From NCBI RefSeq assembly GCF_024172125.1, contig NZ_JAMZEA010000007.1:186001-250000 (forward strand): a DNA stretch of 64,000 nt, in the 5' to 3' direction. The position numbers and the translations under genes are program-made. Numbering within the stretch: position 1 is the first letter of the stretch; each line of letters starts with the position of its first letter. The stretch is from Actinomadura rupiterrae. GTDB taxonomy: Bacteria; Actinomycetota; Actinomycetes; Streptosporangiales; Streptosporangiaceae. The notes below the pieces were generated by a model. That model ran no database searches. It saw nothing but the letters and a program-made list of their open reading frames with translations, and had not been told where the DNA came from. Positions 38,965 to 47,990 of the stretch are shown here, one piece after another.

Positions 38965-39840
38965 TTGGCCCGCCGTCCCCTGCTGACCGCCCTCGCCGGG
39001 CTGGCCGCGCTCACCCTCGCCGCGTCCGCGTGCGCGCCACAGAAGAAGGACGACTCGTCCGCCGGGAAGTCCCCGGTGCCGGCGGCGTCCTGCACCAAGG
39101 ACAAGCTCAAGCTCGTCAAGCCCGGCCAGCTCACGGTCGCGACCGACAAGCCCGCCTTCGAGCCCTGGTTCAAGAAGGACGACCCGACCAACGGGCAGGG
39201 CTACGAAAGCGCCGTGGCGTACGCGGTCGCGGGCAAGCTCGGCTTCGCCAAGACCGAGGTCAAGTGGGTGACCGAGTCGTTCGACTCGTCCTACGCGCCG
39301 GGCCCCAAGAAGTTCGACTTCGACATCAACCAGATCTCGGTGACCCCGGCCCGCGAGAAGGCCGTGACGTTCTCCGACGGGTACTACGACGTCCAGCAGG
39401 GCGTGGTGACCATGAAGGACGGCAAGTTCGCCGACGTCACGCAGGTCGCCCAGCTGAAGGACGCGAAGATCGCGGTGCAGGTCGGCACGACCGCGCTGGC
39501 GGCCGTCCGCGACCAGATCAAGCCGGGCAGCCAGCCGAAGGTGTTCAACAACCAGATCGACGCGGTGAACGCGCTGAAGAACAAGCAGGTGGACGCGATC
39601 GTCGTCGACCTGCCGACCGCGTTCTACGTGACCGCCGCGCAGGTCGAGGGCTCGAAGATCGCGGGTCAGCTGCCGCAGAGCTCGGGCAACAACGAGCACT
39701 TCGGCCTGCTGCTCCAGCAGGGCAACAGCCTCGCCGGCTGCCTGAACCAGGCGATCGGGCAGCTCAAGTCGTCCGGGGACCTGGCCAAGCTCCAGCAGCA
39801 GTGGCTGACCTCGGCCGCGGGCGCGCCGGTCCTCAAGTAG
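38965..39840 (+). CDS. Amino acid ABC transporter substrate-binding lipoprotein
   Basis: This 291-aa protein has a signal peptide ending at the lipobox LAASAC (Cys ~22) and an SBP family 3 fold: GQLTVATDKPAFEPWF, KKFDFDINQISVTPAREKAVTFSDGYY and FGLLLQQGNSL. TTG at 38965 is the start, supported by TGGAGG ~8 nt upstream and by the signal peptide. It captures a polar amino acid or a related compound for the permease downstream. Confidence 0.92.
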   Translation: MARRPLLTALAGLAALTLAASACAPQKKDDSSAGKSPVPAASCTKDKLKLVKPGQLTVATDKPAFEPWFKKDDPTNGQGYESAVAYAVAGKLGFAKTEVKWVTESFDSSYAPGPKKFDFDINQISVTPAREKAVTFSDGYYDVQQGVVTMKDGKFADVTQVAQLKDAKIAVQVGTTALAAVRDQIKPGSQPKVFNNQIDAVNALKNKQVDAIVVDLPTAFYVTAAQVEGSKIAGQLPQSSGNNEHFGLLLQQGNSLAGCLNQAIGQLKSSGDLAKLQQQWLTSAAGAPVLK

Positions 39841-39850
39841 GGACGCCCCG

Positions 39851-40711
39851 GTGACCGCCACCCCCGAGACCTGGGTGAAGAGCGAGCGGCAGCTCGCCCG
39901 CGAGCGCGCCCACCGCCGCGCCGGGATCCGCAACGGCTCGCTCGCCGCCGCCTCCACGATCGTCTTCCTGGCGGTCGTGGTGGGCGGCGTCGTCGCCTCG
40001 CCCGGCTGGCCGAGCGTCCAGGACAAGTTCTTCAACTGGGGCGAGCTGAAGGCCGCGTTCCCGGACGTGCTGAGCGGCTTCTGGATGAACGTCCGGATCT
40101 TCCTGCTCGCCGAGCCGGTGATCCTGGTGATCGGGCTGCTCGTCGCGCTCGCGCGCGGGCTGCGCAACCCGCTGTTCTTCCCGCTGCGCGCGCTCGCGGT
40201 GCTCTACACCGACGTGTTCCGCGGCATCCCGACGATCCTGCTCGTCTTCATGATCGGGTTCGGGCTGCCCGCGCTGGGGCTCCAGGGCGTCCCGACGGAC
40301 GCGGCCGTGCTCGGCGGCGGCGCGCTCGTGCTGTCCTACGGCGCGTACGTCGCGGAGGTGTTCCGGGCCGGGATCGACTCGATCCATCCGAGCCAGCGGT
40401 CGGCGGCCCGGTCGCTCGGGCTGTCCCAGGCGCAGGCGCTGCGGTTCGTCGTCCTGCCGCAGGCCGTGCGGCGGGTCGTCCCGCCGCTGCTGAACGACTT
40501 CGCGTCCCTGCAGAAGGACACCGCGCTGGTCGGGACGCTCGGCGTGGTCGAGGCGCTGCGGCAGGCGCAGATCCACTCCTCGGACACCTTCAACTACACG
40601 CCCTACCTCGCCGCCGCGGTGCTGTTCGTCGCGCTCACGGTGCCGATGGCCCGGTTCACCGACCACCTCGCGGCCCGCGCCGAGCGCCGCCGCGCCCCGG
40701 GAGGCAAGTGA
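39851..40711 (+). CDS. Amino acid ABC transporter permease
   Basis: This 286-aa polar amino acid permease has the HisM-type EAA loop (GIDSIHPSQRSAARSLGLSQAQALRFVVLPQAVR) and about five membrane helices. A long basic N-terminal extension (SERQLARERAHRRAGIR) precedes the first helix. GTG at 39851; the gene overlaps the ATPase gene by one base. Confidence 0.92.
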   Translation: MTATPETWVKSERQLARERAHRRAGIRNGSLAAASTIVFLAVVVGGVVASPGWPSVQDKFFNWGELKAAFPDVLSGFWMNVRIFLLAEPVILVIGLLVALARGLRNPLFFPLRALAVLYTDVFRGIPTILLVFMIGFGLPALGLQGVPTDAAVLGGGALVLSYGAYVAEVFRAGIDSIHPSQRSAARSLGLSQAQALRFVVLPQAVRRVVPPLLNDFASLQKDTALVGTLGVVEALRQAQIHSSDTFNYTPYLAAAVLFVALTVPMARFTDHLAARAERRRAPGGK

Positions 40712-41460
40712 TGAGCCGTCCGCTGCTGGAGGTCGAGGGCCTCTGGAAGACCTACCACGGCCATCCGGTGCTGCGCGGCATCGACCTGGACGTCGCTCCG
40801 CACGAGGTGGTGTGCCTGATCGGGGCGTCCGGGTCCGGCAAGTCCACGCTGCTGCGCTGCCTGAACCTGCTGGAGGACGTGGACGACGGCGCGGTCACGC
40901 TCGACGGCGACGAGATCACCGCGCCCGGCACCGACCCGGACGAGGTGCGCAAGAAGATCGGCATGGTCTTCCAGTCGTACAACCTGTTCCCGCACATGAC
41001 CGTGCTGGACAACATCACCCTCGCGCCCGTCCGCGTGCACAAGCAGGGCAGGCGGGAGGCCGAGGAGCGGGCCCGCGAGCTGCTGACCCGGTTCGGGCTG
41101 GCGGACAAGGCGGGCGAGTACCCCGACCGGCTGTCCGGCGGGCAGCAGCAGCGCGTCGCGATCATCCGCGCGATGGCCGGCGACCCGAGCGTGCTGCTGC
41201 TGGACGAGGTGACCTCCGCGCTCGACCCCGAGCTGGTCACCGAGGTCATGGGGATCATCCGGGAGCTCAAGGAGCAGGGCATGACGATGGTCCTGGCGAC
41301 CCACGAGATGGGGTTCGCGCGGGACATCGCCGACACGGTCTGCTTCCTGAGCGACGGCGTCCTGCTGGAGCGCGGCCCGGCCGAGCAGATCTTCACCGAG
41401 CCGCAGGAGCCGCGCACCCGCGAGTTCCTCCGCCGCGTCCTCGCGTCCCGCCGCCTCTGA
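40711..41460 (+). CDS. Amino acid ABC transporter ATP-binding protein
   Basis: This 249-aa ATPase of the GlnQ type has Walker A GASGSGKST, Q loop QSYNLFPHM, signature LSGGQQQRVAIIRAM, Walker B VLLLDEVTSALD and H loop THEMGFA. It energises the permease. ATG at 40711 uses the last base of the upstream stop. Confidence 0.96.
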   Translation: MSRPLLEVEGLWKTYHGHPVLRGIDLDVAPHEVVCLIGASGSGKSTLLRCLNLLEDVDDGAVTLDGDEITAPGTDPDEVRKKIGMVFQSYNLFPHMTVLDNITLAPVRVHKQGRREAEERARELLTRFGLADKAGEYPDRLSGGQQQRVAIIRAMAGDPSVLLLDEVTSALDPELVTEVMGIIRELKEQGMTMVLATHEMGFARDIADTVCFLSDGVLLERGPAEQIFTEPQEPRTREFLRRVLASRRL

Positions 41461-41465
41461 CCCCG

Positions 41466-41540
41466 CCTTGGACTGGGTGCCCGGCATGGGCTGGGTGCCC
41501 GCCATGGATCGGGGGCCTGGCGTGGGCTGGGAGAATCCGG
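41466..41540 (+). repeat. Short degenerate repeats between two genes
   Basis: The unit CTGGGTGCCCG with a following CATGG occurs twice and degenerates to GGCGTGGGCTGGGA. It lies between the ATPase gene and the Nudix gene; translated in frame it would read as a repeated GWVPGM-like peptide upstream of the Nudix start. Confidence 0.6.
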
Positions 41541-41542
41541 AT

Positions 41543-41935
41543 ATGGATCTCGACGTTGTCGCCTGGGTGCACATCGCGGACGGCCGGATGCTGGCCGTCC
41601 GGTCGCGCGGCCGCGACCTGCTCTACCTTCCCGGCGGCAAGCGCGAGCCCGGCGAGGACGACTGGACGGCCGTCGCGCGCGAGGTCCGCGAAGAGCTGGG
41701 GCTGACCCTGGACGCGGCGTCCTTCCGCGAGCTGGGCGTCGTCCGCGCCCCCGCGCACGACCAGCCGCGCCACTCGCACGTCCGGATGGCCTGCTTCACC
41801 GCCGGGTACGGCGGCGAGATCGCCGCGACGGGCGAGGTGGACGAGTTCCGCTTCGTCGGCCGCGACGAGCGCGCGCTGCTCGCCCCGGCGTCCGCGGCCG
41901 CGCTCGACCTCGCAGCCGAGCACGGCCTCCTCTGA
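41543..41935 (+). CDS. Nudix hydrolase
   Basis: This 130-aa protein has an intact Nudix box GGKREPGEDDWTAVAREVREELGL (G-x5-E-x7-REUxEExGU). It cleaves a nucleoside diphosphate linked to another moiety; the substrate is not apparent. ATG at 41543 follows GGGAGAA; upstream in-frame ATGs fall in the repeat and are not used. Confidence 0.92.
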   Translation: MDLDVVAWVHIADGRMLAVRSRGRDLLYLPGGKREPGEDDWTAVAREVREELGLTLDAASFRELGVVRAPAHDQPRHSHVRMACFTAGYGGEIAATGEVDEFRFVGRDERALLAPASAAALDLAAEHGLL

Positions 41936-41956
41936 ACGCGGTGTTCTGAAACCGGG

Positions 41957-42508
41957 TCAGGCGGACTCTTCGGCCGGGGCGGGCGCGACGGCGCGGCGGG
42001 CCGCGGCGGCGCGCTCGGCGTCCGCGCGGGCGGCGGCGAGGATCATCTCGTCCACCAGCCAGCGGGACTGCGGGGACAGGTCGACCAGGGCGCGCAGCAC
42101 GTCGGTGCGGACCACGCCCTCCTCCACCTCGCGGCGCAGCGCCTTGAAGGTGAGGTCGTCGTCGATCGGCCCGGCCTCCGACGCGAAGCCGAAGTAGCCG
42201 ATCGGGACGCCGAAGAACGTGGCCAGCGCGGTCAGCGTGCGCAGCTGCGGGTTGTCCTGGCGGCCGGTGCGCAGCTTCCAGACCGTGGTGGACGAGATGT
42301 CCTCGCCCGTCGCGTGCGCGATGGCGCTTGCGGTCTCCACGTTGTTGCGCGGCGCGGGCGCGTCCTGCGGCCACATGTTCTGGATCAGCCACTCGACCTT
42401 GTCGGCGAGCATCGCGCCCGGCGTAGGCGGCTTGTCCACCGGCTGGACCGGCGGCACTCCGAGGGGCCGCCCGTCCGGCGCGTCCGGCTCGTTCCCGGTG
42501 TTCTCCAT
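41957..42508 (-). CDS. XRE family regulator (helix-turn-helix)
   Basis: This 183-aa protein has a divergent HTH (ADKVEWLIQNMWPQDAPAPRNNVETASAIAHATGEDISSTTVWKLRTGRQDNPQLRTLTALATFFGVPIGYF) of the type found in many actinomycete regulators. The flanking segments are proline- and alanine-rich. ATG at 42508 follows GGGGATGG. It is divergent from the gene at 42699 and may control it. Confidence 0.82.
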   Translation of the reverse strand: MENTGNEPDAPDGRPLGVPPVQPVDKPPTPGAMLADKVEWLIQNMWPQDAPAPRNNVETASAIAHATGEDISSTTVWKLRTGRQDNPQLRTLTALATFFGVPIGYFGFASEAGPIDDDLTFKALRREVEEGVVRTDVLRALVDLSPQSRWLVDEMILAAARADAERAAAARRAVAPAPAEESA

Positions 42509-42698
42509 GCACCATCCCCTTCGCTCAGGCAACGACTTTAGTTGACCCGAGCGCCGTTCGTCAGCAAGGACACATATCCGGTCGCGTCGCGTATCGAGAT
42601 GATCACGGAACGCGACCCGCCGGGCGATCTCCCCGCCCGGCCGCCGTCCGGCTGCTTACATCGTGCCGAGCAGGTCGTCCGGGGGGAGGTGACCGCCT

Positions 42699-43280
42699 GT
42701 GGGGAGATCCGCCACGGCGCTGGCCGCGGAGCTGGCGCGCCCGTGCGGCGTGGGACTGGTCGGGGACGGCGCGGACGGCTTCGTCCGGGCCGTCATCACC
42801 GAGCTGCTCACCCAGCGGGGCCCGCGCGCCCGGGTCGTCCTCGCGCGGACGGAGGTCGCCCGAGTCTTCGGCACGGCGTTCGACGAACCGCTGCGCTCGG
42901 CCCTCGCGCCCGAGCTGCACGTGTGCGACCTGCTGGAGGACGCGATCGAGCACCTGGAGCTGGAGATGCTCCTCAGCGACGCCGAGCGCGCCAACCCCGA
43001 CCTCAGCCCGACCCGCGGCCGCGGCATGCCGACCACCTTCTGGATCTCCACACCCGGCCAGGACGACGACGTCGTCCTCCCGCTGGTCCGCCGCGGCTCC
43101 TCGAACCGTCCCGTGGGGATCATGTTCGGCGTCTGGCCGCACGGCCGCACCTGCTCGGTCGACGCCGCCGGCACGGTCACCACCGCGTCCGGCCCCCGGC
43201 ACGTCCGCCCGCTGACCTCCGCCGAGGCCCTCGCGGCCCTCCGCGCCCACGCCTCCACCGAACGCACCGGCTGGCTCTGA
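42699..43280 (+). CDS. Hypothetical protein resembling a domain of LysM/SARP-type regulators
   Basis: This 193-aa protein has GVGLVGDGADGFVRAVITELLTQRGPRARVVLARTEVARVFG and HLELEMLLSDAE, a pattern I associate with the middle segment of large LysM/BTAD-containing actinomycete proteins; here it stands alone. That link is by memory of the motif and uncertain. No active-site residues are evident. GTG at 42699 follows GGGGGGAGG about 10 nt upstream. Confidence 0.6.
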   Translation: MGRSATALAAELARPCGVGLVGDGADGFVRAVITELLTQRGPRARVVLARTEVARVFGTAFDEPLRSALAPELHVCDLLEDAIEHLELEMLLSDAERANPDLSPTRGRGMPTTFWISTPGQDDDVVLPLVRRGSSNRPVGIMFGVWPHGRTCSVDAAGTVTTASGPRHVRPLTSAEALAALRAHASTERTGWL

Positions 43281-43343
43281 ATCGCCCCGCTGAATCCCGG
43301 CGGCACGCTGCCGAAAATGCGCGATCAATGATCAGTGAAAAAC

Positions 43344-43380
43344 GAACGAGGCCCCGGTCGTGATGACCGGGGCCTCGTTC
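43344..43380. terminator. Strong bidirectional terminator
   Basis: GAACGAGGCCCCGGTC and GACCGGGGCCTCGTTC form a perfect 16-bp stem with a 5-nt loop. On the minus strand it is followed by TTTTT and lies 9 nt beyond the end of the first tRNA-Glu gene. Confidence 0.9.
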
Positions 43381-43388
43381 TTCGCGCG

Positions 43389-43461
43389 TACCCCCGAGCG
43401 GATTCGAACCGCCGTTACCGCCTTGAGAGGGCGGCGTCCTAGGCCACTAGACGACGGGGGC
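43389..43461 (-). tRNA. tRNA-Glu (CUC), copy 1
   Basis: The gene folds with acceptor GCCCCCG/CGGGGGT, anticodon stem CCGCC/GGCGG, loop CTCTCAA (anticodon CTC) and T arm with TTCGAAT. It is identical in sequence to the second copy at 43621. No CCA is encoded. Confidence 0.95.
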
Positions 43462-43620
43462 CTGGATCTTGCCTCGTGCCTTCGCGGTCTCCCGCTCGGC
43501 CTCGCCCAGCTTAGCGGATCGCGCCCGGCTCGCCGACCGGTTTGCACCGATCCGCTCCCCTGACACGATCGAAGCCCCGACCGCGTGTGCGGCGATCAGG
43601 GCTCTCACCTGCTGAGTGCG

Positions 43621-43693
43621 TACCCCCGAGCGGATTCGAACCGCCGTTACCGCCTTGAGAGGGCGGCGTCCTAGGCCACTAGACGACGGGGGC
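43621..43693 (-). tRNA. tRNA-Glu (CUC), copy 2
   Basis: Identical to the copy at 43389, 160 bp away. It lies 41 nt downstream of tRNA-Gln and may be cotranscribed with it. Confidence 0.95.
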
Positions 43694-43734
43694 CTGCGCG
43701 ACACCGGTCCCCGCTTCCGCGGGACCGGGATCAG

Positions 43735-43806
43735 CTGGGGTACCAGGACTCGAACCTAGACTAACTGAACCAGAATCAGTCGTGCTGCCGATTACACCAT
43801 ACCCCA
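43735..43806 (-). tRNA. tRNA-Gln (CUG)
   Basis: The gene folds with acceptor TGGGGTA/TACCCCA and discriminator G, anticodon stem ACTGA/TCAGT and loop TTCTGGT (anticodon CTG). A strong hairpin follows in the spacer (CCGGTCCC, near 43705-43727). It is the first gene of the tRNA-Gln/tRNA-Glu group. Confidence 0.95.
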
Positions 43807-44023
43807 GTGCCGTGAGCTTTCCCTTGGGCCCTTCCGGGCCTTCCGTTCCGCTCGCGCCTTGAGAAGAATACAGGACTGCCGGACGAGTGCCAAAACGAAT
43901 AGCGGAGGCGTCCGAGCAGCACCTTCCGGCGGTCCGGCGGTGTCCGGAATCGCCCGTCCGACCGGCGGTCTCGGTCGGCGGGCGGAGCGCTGTCGCGGGT
44001 CGGCGGCGAGGGGCGGGCGGGGG

Positions 44024-44662
44024 CTAGCGGCTGAAGCCGGGCGGGCCGACGTAGGTGTCGGCCCAGTCGCCGAGCGGGCGCATGAGGCGCCAGGACTCGC
44101 GGACGCGGTCGACGACCTCGGGGGTGGCCATCCACGGGTCCGAGGGCCAGCCCCGGCGGACGTAGAGGCCGGTGTGGCGGAGCAGCTCGATGCGCGGGTG
44201 GTCGGCGTCGAAGCCGCGCGGGCGGGTCTTGAGGGTCGCGCCCGCGACCTCCAGGCCGGCGTCGCGCAGCTCGTCCACCAGGGCTTCGAGGGCCTTGCCG
44301 GACGCGGGGGCGTGCACGGCCGCGCGGTAGCGCTTCAGGCGCTCGCCGTCCATGGAGTACATGCCGCCCGCGACCATCATGCCGTCCGCGTCGATCTGGA
44401 CGTAGAGGGAGCCGCCGGACGCGAGCGCGCCCTGGTGGTCCTTGTAGGGCGTCTTGTCCTTGCTGAAGCGGACGTCCCGGTGCGGCCTGAACACCTTGGA
44501 CTCGCCGAACTCGTCCTCCAGCTCGGCGACCAGGGCGAGCATCGGCTCCCGGACGTGCCGTTCGTAGCGGTCCTTGTTCGCGGTCCAGTAGTCCCTGCTG
44601 TTGTCGGCGGAGAGGCCCTCGTAGAAGGCGAACGCCTCGTCGCCGAACCCGTCGAAACTCAT
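44024..44662 (-). CDS. DUF2461 family protein
   Basis: This 212-aa protein of the TIGR02453/DUF2461 family has MSFDGFGDEAFAFYEGLSADNSRDYWTANKDRYE, HRDVRFSKDKTPYKDHQGA and YVGPPGF at the end. The ATG at 44662 has a perfect AGGAGG 5 nt upstream. The function of the family is unknown. Confidence 0.88.
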   Translation of the reverse strand: MSFDGFGDEAFAFYEGLSADNSRDYWTANKDRYERHVREPMLALVAELEDEFGESKVFRPHRDVRFSKDKTPYKDHQGALASGGSLYVQIDADGMMVAGGMYSMDGERLKRYRAAVHAPASGKALEALVDELRDAGLEVAGATLKTRPRGFDADHPRIELLRHTGLYVRRGWPSDPWMATPEVVDRVRESWRLMRPLGDWADTYVGPPGFSR

Positions 44663-44748
44663 TGATCCTCCTTGGATACGCGCACGGCGTCCCTGGACAG
44701 AGCCTAGGGACGCCGTGCGACGGCTTCGACCGCTCCGCGCGGACGCGG

Positions 44749-45513
44749 TCAGTCGCGCGCGACCACGCGGTTGGTGAGGGTGCCGATGCCCTCGATCTCG
44801 ACGCCGACCTCGTCCCCGATCTCCATCGGCCCGACACCTGCCGGGGTGCCGGTGAGGATCACGTCGCCCGGCAGCAGCGTCATGACCTGCGTCACGTACT
44901 CGACCAGCTCCGGGATGCCGTGCATCAGCTGCGACGTGCGCGCCTGCTGCTTGACCTCGCCGTTCAGCCGGGTGGTGATCGCGAGGTCGGACGGGTCGAG
45001 CTCGGTCTCGATCCACGGGCCGAGCGGGCAGAACGTGTCGAACCCCTTGGCCCGCGTCCACTGCCCGTCCTGCTTCTGCAGGTCGCGGGCGGTGACGTCG
45101 TTCGCGCAGGTGTAGCCGAGGATGACGTCCTGCGCGCGGGACGCCGGGACCTCGCGGCACAGCCGGCCGATGACCACGGCCAGCTCGCCCTCGAAGTCCA
45201 CGCGCTGGGACAGCTTCTCCGGGTAGGCCACGGCCTCGCCGGACCCGATCACCGCCGTGGACGGCTTGCTGAAGACCACCGGCTCGGCGAGCGGCTCGCC
45301 GCCCATCTCGCGGGCGTGCTCGGCGTAGTTCTTGCCGATCGCGATGACCTTGCTGGGCAGGATCGGCGCGAGCAGCCGCACGTCGGCCAGCGGGAAGCGG
45401 TGCCCGGTGAAGGTCAGGTCACCGAACGGATGAGCCGCGATGGCGGCGATGGTGTTCTCTTCGACCACCCCGAAGGACATGCCTTCGCCGGTGGAGAACC
45501 TCGCGATTCGCAT
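44749..45513 (-). CDS. Fumarylacetoacetate hydrolase family protein
   Basis: This 254-aa FAH-family enzyme has KVIAIGKNYAEHAREMG, EPVVFSKPSTAVIGSGEAV, the metal-binding EGELAVVIGRLCREV and YTCANDVTARDLQKQDGQWTRAKGFDTFCPLGPW. It is a C-C hydrolase or acylpyruvase-like enzyme; the exact substrate is not clear. In several actinomycetes it sits beside gltX, which is not present in this stretch. Confidence 0.92.
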   Translation of the reverse strand: MRIARFSTGEGMSFGVVEENTIAAIAAHPFGDLTFTGHRFPLADVRLLAPILPSKVIAIGKNYAEHAREMGGEPLAEPVVFSKPSTAVIGSGEAVAYPEKLSQRVDFEGELAVVIGRLCREVPASRAQDVILGYTCANDVTARDLQKQDGQWTRAKGFDTFCPLGPWIETELDPSDLAITTRLNGEVKQQARTSQLMHGIPELVEYVTQVMTLLPGDVILTGTPAGVGPMEIGDEVGVEIEGIGTLTNRVVARD

Positions 45514-45540
45514 GTTCAGCAGCCTAATCGCCGCGCGGCC

Positions 45541-47019
45541 TCAGAATCCGCACGGCCGTCCGGCCAGCAGGCAGCCCTGCGGCTGCGCGGGCTGGCCCGT
45601 GGCGCCGATCCGGACCGTCCAGGACCCGCCGGGCGGGATCGGGACGAGCCCGTCGATCTCCACGTGGGTGCCGCCGTGCACGAGCGCGGCGCCCCAGATC
45701 GCGTGCACGTCCGCGCGCGGCGTGTCGAAGGTGATCTTCCAGCCGGTGAGCGGCCTGCTCCCGCTGTTGGTGATCACGAACTGGCCCTCGAAGTACCCCT
45801 GGTCATGCTGGACGATCTGGAAGCTGATCCCGTTGCCGCGGGTGACCGGCCCGAACGCGCCGGGCTGCGGGCTCACGCCGGGCGGCAGCGCCCCCGGCGT
45901 CCCGCTTCCGGACGGCGCCGGCGACGGCGTGGCGGTCGGCGCGGTCGGCTGCTCGGACGGCCCGTTCCCGGACGGTTCGGTCGTCGGCGGCGCCGATCCG
46001 CTCGGAGTGCTCGAAGGCTCGGCGCTGCCCGTCTCGGAGGCGGCTGGGGCTGCCGTGGACGACGCCGCCGGCTTCTTCCCGGACGAGCCGCCGACCAGGA
46101 ACGCCGCTGCTACCCCGACCAGGACGAGCAGGACGCCCAGGCTGATCGCCGCCAGTACCACCAGCCTTCTGTTCCGTCCGCCCGGCTGCGGTGGGACGCC
46201 CCCGCCGGGCGCCGTGCCCACTCCCCCAGGCGCCGTACTCGCTCCGGCGGCCCCCATCGCCATCCCGACCGGCACGCCCGCCGCCGCAGCGGGAGCCGGG
46301 GCTGCCGCGGGCGCTCCCGCGGGCGTGTGCGGAGGTACCGGCGGGGTCGGCGACGGGGTTCCCACCATCGGTGTCGGCGCCTCGGGCAGCGGTGCCACCA
46401 GCCGCTCGGCGGGCTTCTCCGCCGGAGGCTGGACGCCGTGTTCGGCAGACGACGCTTCGGCGGCAGGCGCCTCCGAGGCGGCGAGCGCGGCCTCCGCGCC
46501 GAAGCGGGCCGTCCACTCGTCCTCGGGCGCCTGGGCAGGCTCCGAGGGCCCGGTCTCCGTCGGGACGGCCTCGACCAGCGTGGCCGGAGGCGGCGCGCCC
46601 TGGAGCGTCTCGTCGGCCCGCGCCTCCTGGCGCTGAATCGGGATGTCAGTCACGGTCGCGCCGGAGCCGGGCAAATCGCTGACCTCGTCGGCGGGCCGGC
46701 CGGTGTCGGTGACGTCGTCCGCCGGAAGATCGGTGATCGTCACGACGTCCGCCGGGAGGTCCGTGATGGTCGCGTCGTCGGCTGGGAGATCCGTGACCGT
46801 CGCATCGTCCGCCGGGAGGTTCGGGACCGGCGTGTCGTCGGCCGGGAGGTCGTCCGCGGGGAGGTCGGTGATCGTGTCGACCGGGGGCGGGGACGGGGTG
46901 TCGTCCGGCGGGGTGTCGGTCCGCGTGGCGTCGGGGCCGGCGGGGGGCCGGTGCGGGATCGCGAACTCCGCGGTGTTCGTGTGGTCCGGGGGGACGTAGC
47001 CCGGGGTGTCGCCGCTCAC
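45541..47019 (-). CDS. Repeat-rich membrane-anchored protein with a CBM2-like domain
   Basis: This 492-aa protein has three regions. The N-terminal ~190 residues contain tandem ~11-residue repeats around DLPADDATVTDLPADD. A membrane helix (RLVVLAAISLGVLLVLVGVAAAFLVGG) lies at about residue 300. The C-terminal ~105 residues resemble a carbohydrate-binding CBM2-type fold (GQFVITNSGSRPLTGWKITFDTP and GGSWTVRIGATG). The Pro/Ser/Thr-rich spacer after the helix would span the wall. GTG at 47019 follows GGAGAGG. Its role is likely surface binding; the ligand is unknown. Confidence 0.72.
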   Translation of the reverse strand: MSGDTPGYVPPDHTNTAEFAIPHRPPAGPDATRTDTPPDDTPSPPPVDTITDLPADDLPADDTPVPNLPADDATVTDLPADDATITDLPADVVTITDLPADDVTDTGRPADEVSDLPGSGATVTDIPIQRQEARADETLQGAPPPATLVEAVPTETGPSEPAQAPEDEWTARFGAEAALAASEAPAAEASSAEHGVQPPAEKPAERLVAPLPEAPTPMVGTPSPTPPVPPHTPAGAPAAAPAPAAAAGVPVGMAMGAAGASTAPGGVGTAPGGGVPPQPGGRNRRLVVLAAISLGVLLVLVGVAAAFLVGGSSGKKPAASSTAAPAASETGSAEPSSTPSGSAPPTTEPSGNGPSEQPTAPTATPSPAPSGSGTPGALPPGVSPQPGAFGPVTRGNGISFQIVQHDQGYFEGQFVITNSGSRPLTGWKITFDTPRADVHAIWGAALVHGGTHVEIDGLVPIPPGGSWTVRIGATGQPAQPQGCLLAGRPCGF

Positions 47020-47126
47020 CTGGTCACCTCTCCAGCGCATCGGTTCTCTGGATGCGACGGTCGGCGGGGCGGTCAGGTTCGGTCCGCAGGTGGTCATTCC
47101 GGGCGGATCCGGCGGACGGTCCGGGG

Positions 47127-47486
47127 CTACTCCTCCGAGCCGCGGCGGGCGGCGAGGCGCTGGTGCCGGTTGAGCATGTCGGTGATCAGGCCGATCGCGT
47201 CCGGGCTGGTCGTGTCGGGGGCGCCGCTGAGCCAGCGGGTGGCCTCGGCGAGCAGGTCCTCGGCGGAGTCGCCGGCGCGGCGCTCGTCGGCGAGGCGGCC
47301 GAGGACGTCGCCGAGGCGCAGCGCGGCGTCCGGGCAGCCGGCCTCGGCGGCGCGGCGGAACCAGGCGGCGGCCTGCTCCAGGTCGCCGTCCTGCTCGAAG
47401 GTCGCGCCCAGCCCGAAGGCGACGCCGGCGAACGTCTCGTCCCCGGCGGACGGCGCCGGCGCGGGACGCCAGGTGCGAACGGGCAT
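47127..47486 (-). CDS. Sel1/TPR-like repeat protein
   Basis: This 119-aa protein has FEQDGDLEQAAAWFRRAAEAGCPDAALRLGDVLGRLADER, one or two Sel1-like repeats, and a C-terminal helix with AIGLITDMLNRHQRL. It probably mediates protein contacts. The start is ATG at 47486. Confidence 0.7.
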   Translation of the reverse strand: MPVRTWRPAPAPSAGDETFAGVAFGLGATFEQDGDLEQAAAWFRRAAEAGCPDAALRLGDVLGRLADERRAGDSAEDLLAEATRWLSGAPDTTSPDAIGLITDMLNRHQRLAARRGSEE

Positions 47487-47646
47487 GGGCTCTCCGGGTC
47501 TCGGCTGTCAGGAACGCGAAAGCGCGCCGGGTTCCTCGCGGCGCGCGATCGCGGGTAACTCATGGTGGCCGCCGGACCCACGCTTCGCCACCGGTTTAGC
47601 CATGTTCAGCGGCATTTCTCAGTGTTCAACCTGACACGAACCGTCA

Positions 47647-47940
47647 TCAGCCCTGGTCAGGGAGAAGATTCTGGTAATCCGGATGCCGCTGGATCCACGA
47701 CCGGATGAAGGGGCAGAGCGGGACGACCTCGCGCCCGGCCGCGCGGACGTCGTCCAGCGCGCCGCGGGCGAGCGTGCCGCCGACGCCCTGCCCCTCGAAC
47801 TCCGGGAAGACCTCGGTGTGCGTGAAGACGACCGTCTTCCCGTCCCCGCGCAGCTCGTACTCGGCGAACCCGGCCAGGGCGCCGTCCACGGTGATCTCGA
47901 AGCGGCTCTGGTCGCGGTCGTCGGTGACGTTTCTGCTCAT
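47647..47940 (-). CDS. GNAT-like N-acetyltransferase (YidJ/GCN5-related short type)
   Basis: This 97-aa protein matches the short acetyltransferase family (PF14542): FEITVDGALAGFAEYEL, TVVFTHTEVFPEFEGQGVGGTLARGALDDVR and CPFIRSWIQRHPDYQNLL. Acceptors are unknown. It ends 50 nt before cimA on the same strand order. Confidence 0.9.
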   Translation of the reverse strand: MSRNVTDDRDQSRFEITVDGALAGFAEYELRGDGKTVVFTHTEVFPEFEGQGVGGTLARGALDDVRAAGREVVPLCPFIRSWIQRHPDYQNLLPDQG

Positions 47941-47990
47941 GATCGGTCAATGCCCCGCACGGGGAGGGGATTCCCCTGCCCGGCCGAATT

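Noticed and set aside
43461..43620. A gene between the two tRNA-Glu copies
   Set aside because: The short frames here have no start signals and reflect the tRNA repeats.
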